A DNA stretch of 64,000 nucleotides, from the NCBI RefSeq assembly GCF_002313155.2, contig NZ_NWFK02000001.1, positions 806,001 through 870,000 of the forward strand, given 5' to 3'. Below, one piece after another: positions 63,234 through 64,000 of the stretch. The notes under the pieces are model-generated. The model was not told where the DNA came from. It was given only the letters and a program-made list of their open reading frames with translations, and searched no databases. Source of the stretch: Psychrobacter sp. FDAARGOS_221 (GTDB taxonomy: Bacteria; Pseudomonadota; Gammaproteobacteria; Pseudomonadales; Moraxellaceae). The first letter of the stretch is position 1; each line of letters begins with the position of its first letter. The translations under genes were made by a program, and so were the position numbers.

Positions 63234-64000
63234 GTGCGTCAAATTCTTGTAACCAGTGCCCTCCCCTATGCCAATGGCCCCATTCACTTAGGACATCTTG
63301 TCGAGTATATTCAAACCGACATTTGGGTGCGGGCGATGAAAGCGCAAGGCCACCAAGTGACCTACGTTTGCGCCGATGATGCACATGGTACGGCCATCAT
63401 GCTAAAGGCGGAAGCCAATGGCATTACCCCAGAAGAGCAAATCGCCAACGTTAAAGCCTCTCATGAGGCTGATTTCAGCAAATTCTTAATTGGTTTTGAT
63501 AACTACTATTCAACTCATTCAGAAGAAAACCGTGAGTTCTCAGAGCTAATCTATCGCCGCTTAAATAGCGAAGGTCATATCTCAACCAAAGATGTTGAGC
63601 AGCTATTTGATCCTGAAAAAAATCTATTTTTAGCCGACCGCTTTGTTAAAGGCGAATGCCCAGAGTGTGGCGCAGAAGACCAATATGGTGATAACTGTGA
63701 AGTATGTGGCACCACTTATAATGCCACTGAACTTAAAAACCCATACTCTACTTTATCGGGTGCGACTCCTGTTTTAAAAACCTCAAAGCATTACTTCTTT
63801 AACCTGCCAGAGTTTGAGCAGTTTTTGCAGCAGTGGACTAAGGATAAAGATCGCCTACAGCCATCTGTATCGAATAAGCTACAAGAGTGGTTCGAAGCAG
63901 GCTTGGCTAAGTGGGATATCTCACGTGATGCGCCTTACTTTGGGTTTAAGATTCCAGACACACCAGAGGGTGAGCCTGACAAATACTTTTATGTTTGGCT
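63234..64000 (+). CDS. metG: Methionyl-tRNA synthetase, 5' part (runs off the window)
   Basis: GTG at 63234 is preceded by AGGTGATTTT. The 255 codons visible hold the class I synthetase start [28 protein letters not shown] with the HIGH-type motif [18 protein letters not shown], and the zinc-binding cysteines of the E. coli-type enzyme in [20 protein letters not shown]. The frame continues past base 64000. It charges tRNA-Met with methionine. The KMSKS motif and the C-terminal dimerisation domain are outside the window. Confidence 0.96.
   Translation, partial: MRQILVTSALPYANGPIHLGHLVEYIQTDIWVRAMKAQGHQVTYVCADDAHGTAIMLKAEANGITPEEQIANVKASHEADFSKFLIGFDNYYSTHSEENREFSELIYRRLNSEGHISTKDVEQLFDPEKNLFLADRFVKGECPECGAEDQYGDNCEVCGTTYNATELKNPYSTLSGATPVLKTSKHYFFNLPEFEQFLQQWTKDKDRLQPSVSNKLQEWFEAGLAKWDISRDAPYFGFKIPDTPEGEPDKYFYVW

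Overview
The window reads as ordinary chromosomal sequence of a gammaproteobacterium of the Moraxellaceae, most likely Psychrobacter or a close relative. This is inferred from recognised protein families, the fused nuoCD, the tandem porins and the AT-rich spacers; no database was searched. There is no rRNA, CRISPR array, prophage, insertion sequence or recognisable defence locus.

Layout. 1-4.5 kb: 3' end of pyrC, rnt (RNase T), tRNA-Glu(UUC), then ftsB-ispD and eno on the minus strand. 4.8-7.8 kb: copper block of a small cysteine-less HMA-like protein, a CopZ-type chaperone and the CopA ATPase. 7.8-10.7 kb: kdsA and pyrG. 11-15.1 kb: three tandem, homologous general porins, each with its own terminator. 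15.5-23.5 kb: glcB, miaE, an unlisted 55-residue acidic ORF, ppk1, mtgA and a glutaredoxin-like protein. 23.9-27.1 kb: lactate uptake and oxidation (lctP, lldD). 27.3-31 kb: a rhomboid protease gene broken by an in-frame amber codon, a MipA/OmpV-type outer-membrane protein, an unknown protein and fpr. 31.4-49.1 kb: complete nuo operon for respiratory complex I, transcribed nuoA to nuoN on the minus strand, with a foreign-looking lipoprotein gene between nuoCD and nuoE. 49.4-52.9 kb: dcd, a DUF2804 protein and mrp/apbC. 53.5-57.6 kb: an MBOAT acyltransferase followed by two SGNH hydrolases, which looks like a peptidoglycan (or other surface glycan) O-acetylation and de-acetylation cluster. 57.8-62.7 kb: mgtE, scoB, scoA and atoE. 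63.2 kb to the end: 5' part of metG.

The metabolic genes fit an aerobic organism living on organic acids: lactate enters through LctP and is oxidised by LldD, acetoacetate and short-chain acids enter through AtoE and are activated by ScoAB, acetyl-CoA is spared by malate synthase G, and electrons pass through complex I.

Most worth a second look: long hydrophilic tails and inserts on at least six Nuo subunits, most strikingly a 136-residue N-terminal extension on NuoK; the lipoprotein gene inside the nuo operon; the MBOAT-SGNH-SGNH cluster; a structured leader with an intrinsic terminator and two competing hairpins in front of mgtE; the HMA-like protein without metal-binding cysteines; the rhomboid amber codon separating catalytic Ser from His; a perfect hairpin abutting the tRNA-Glu 5' end; and palindromes or shared blocks upstream of the lactate operon, kdsA and two porins.
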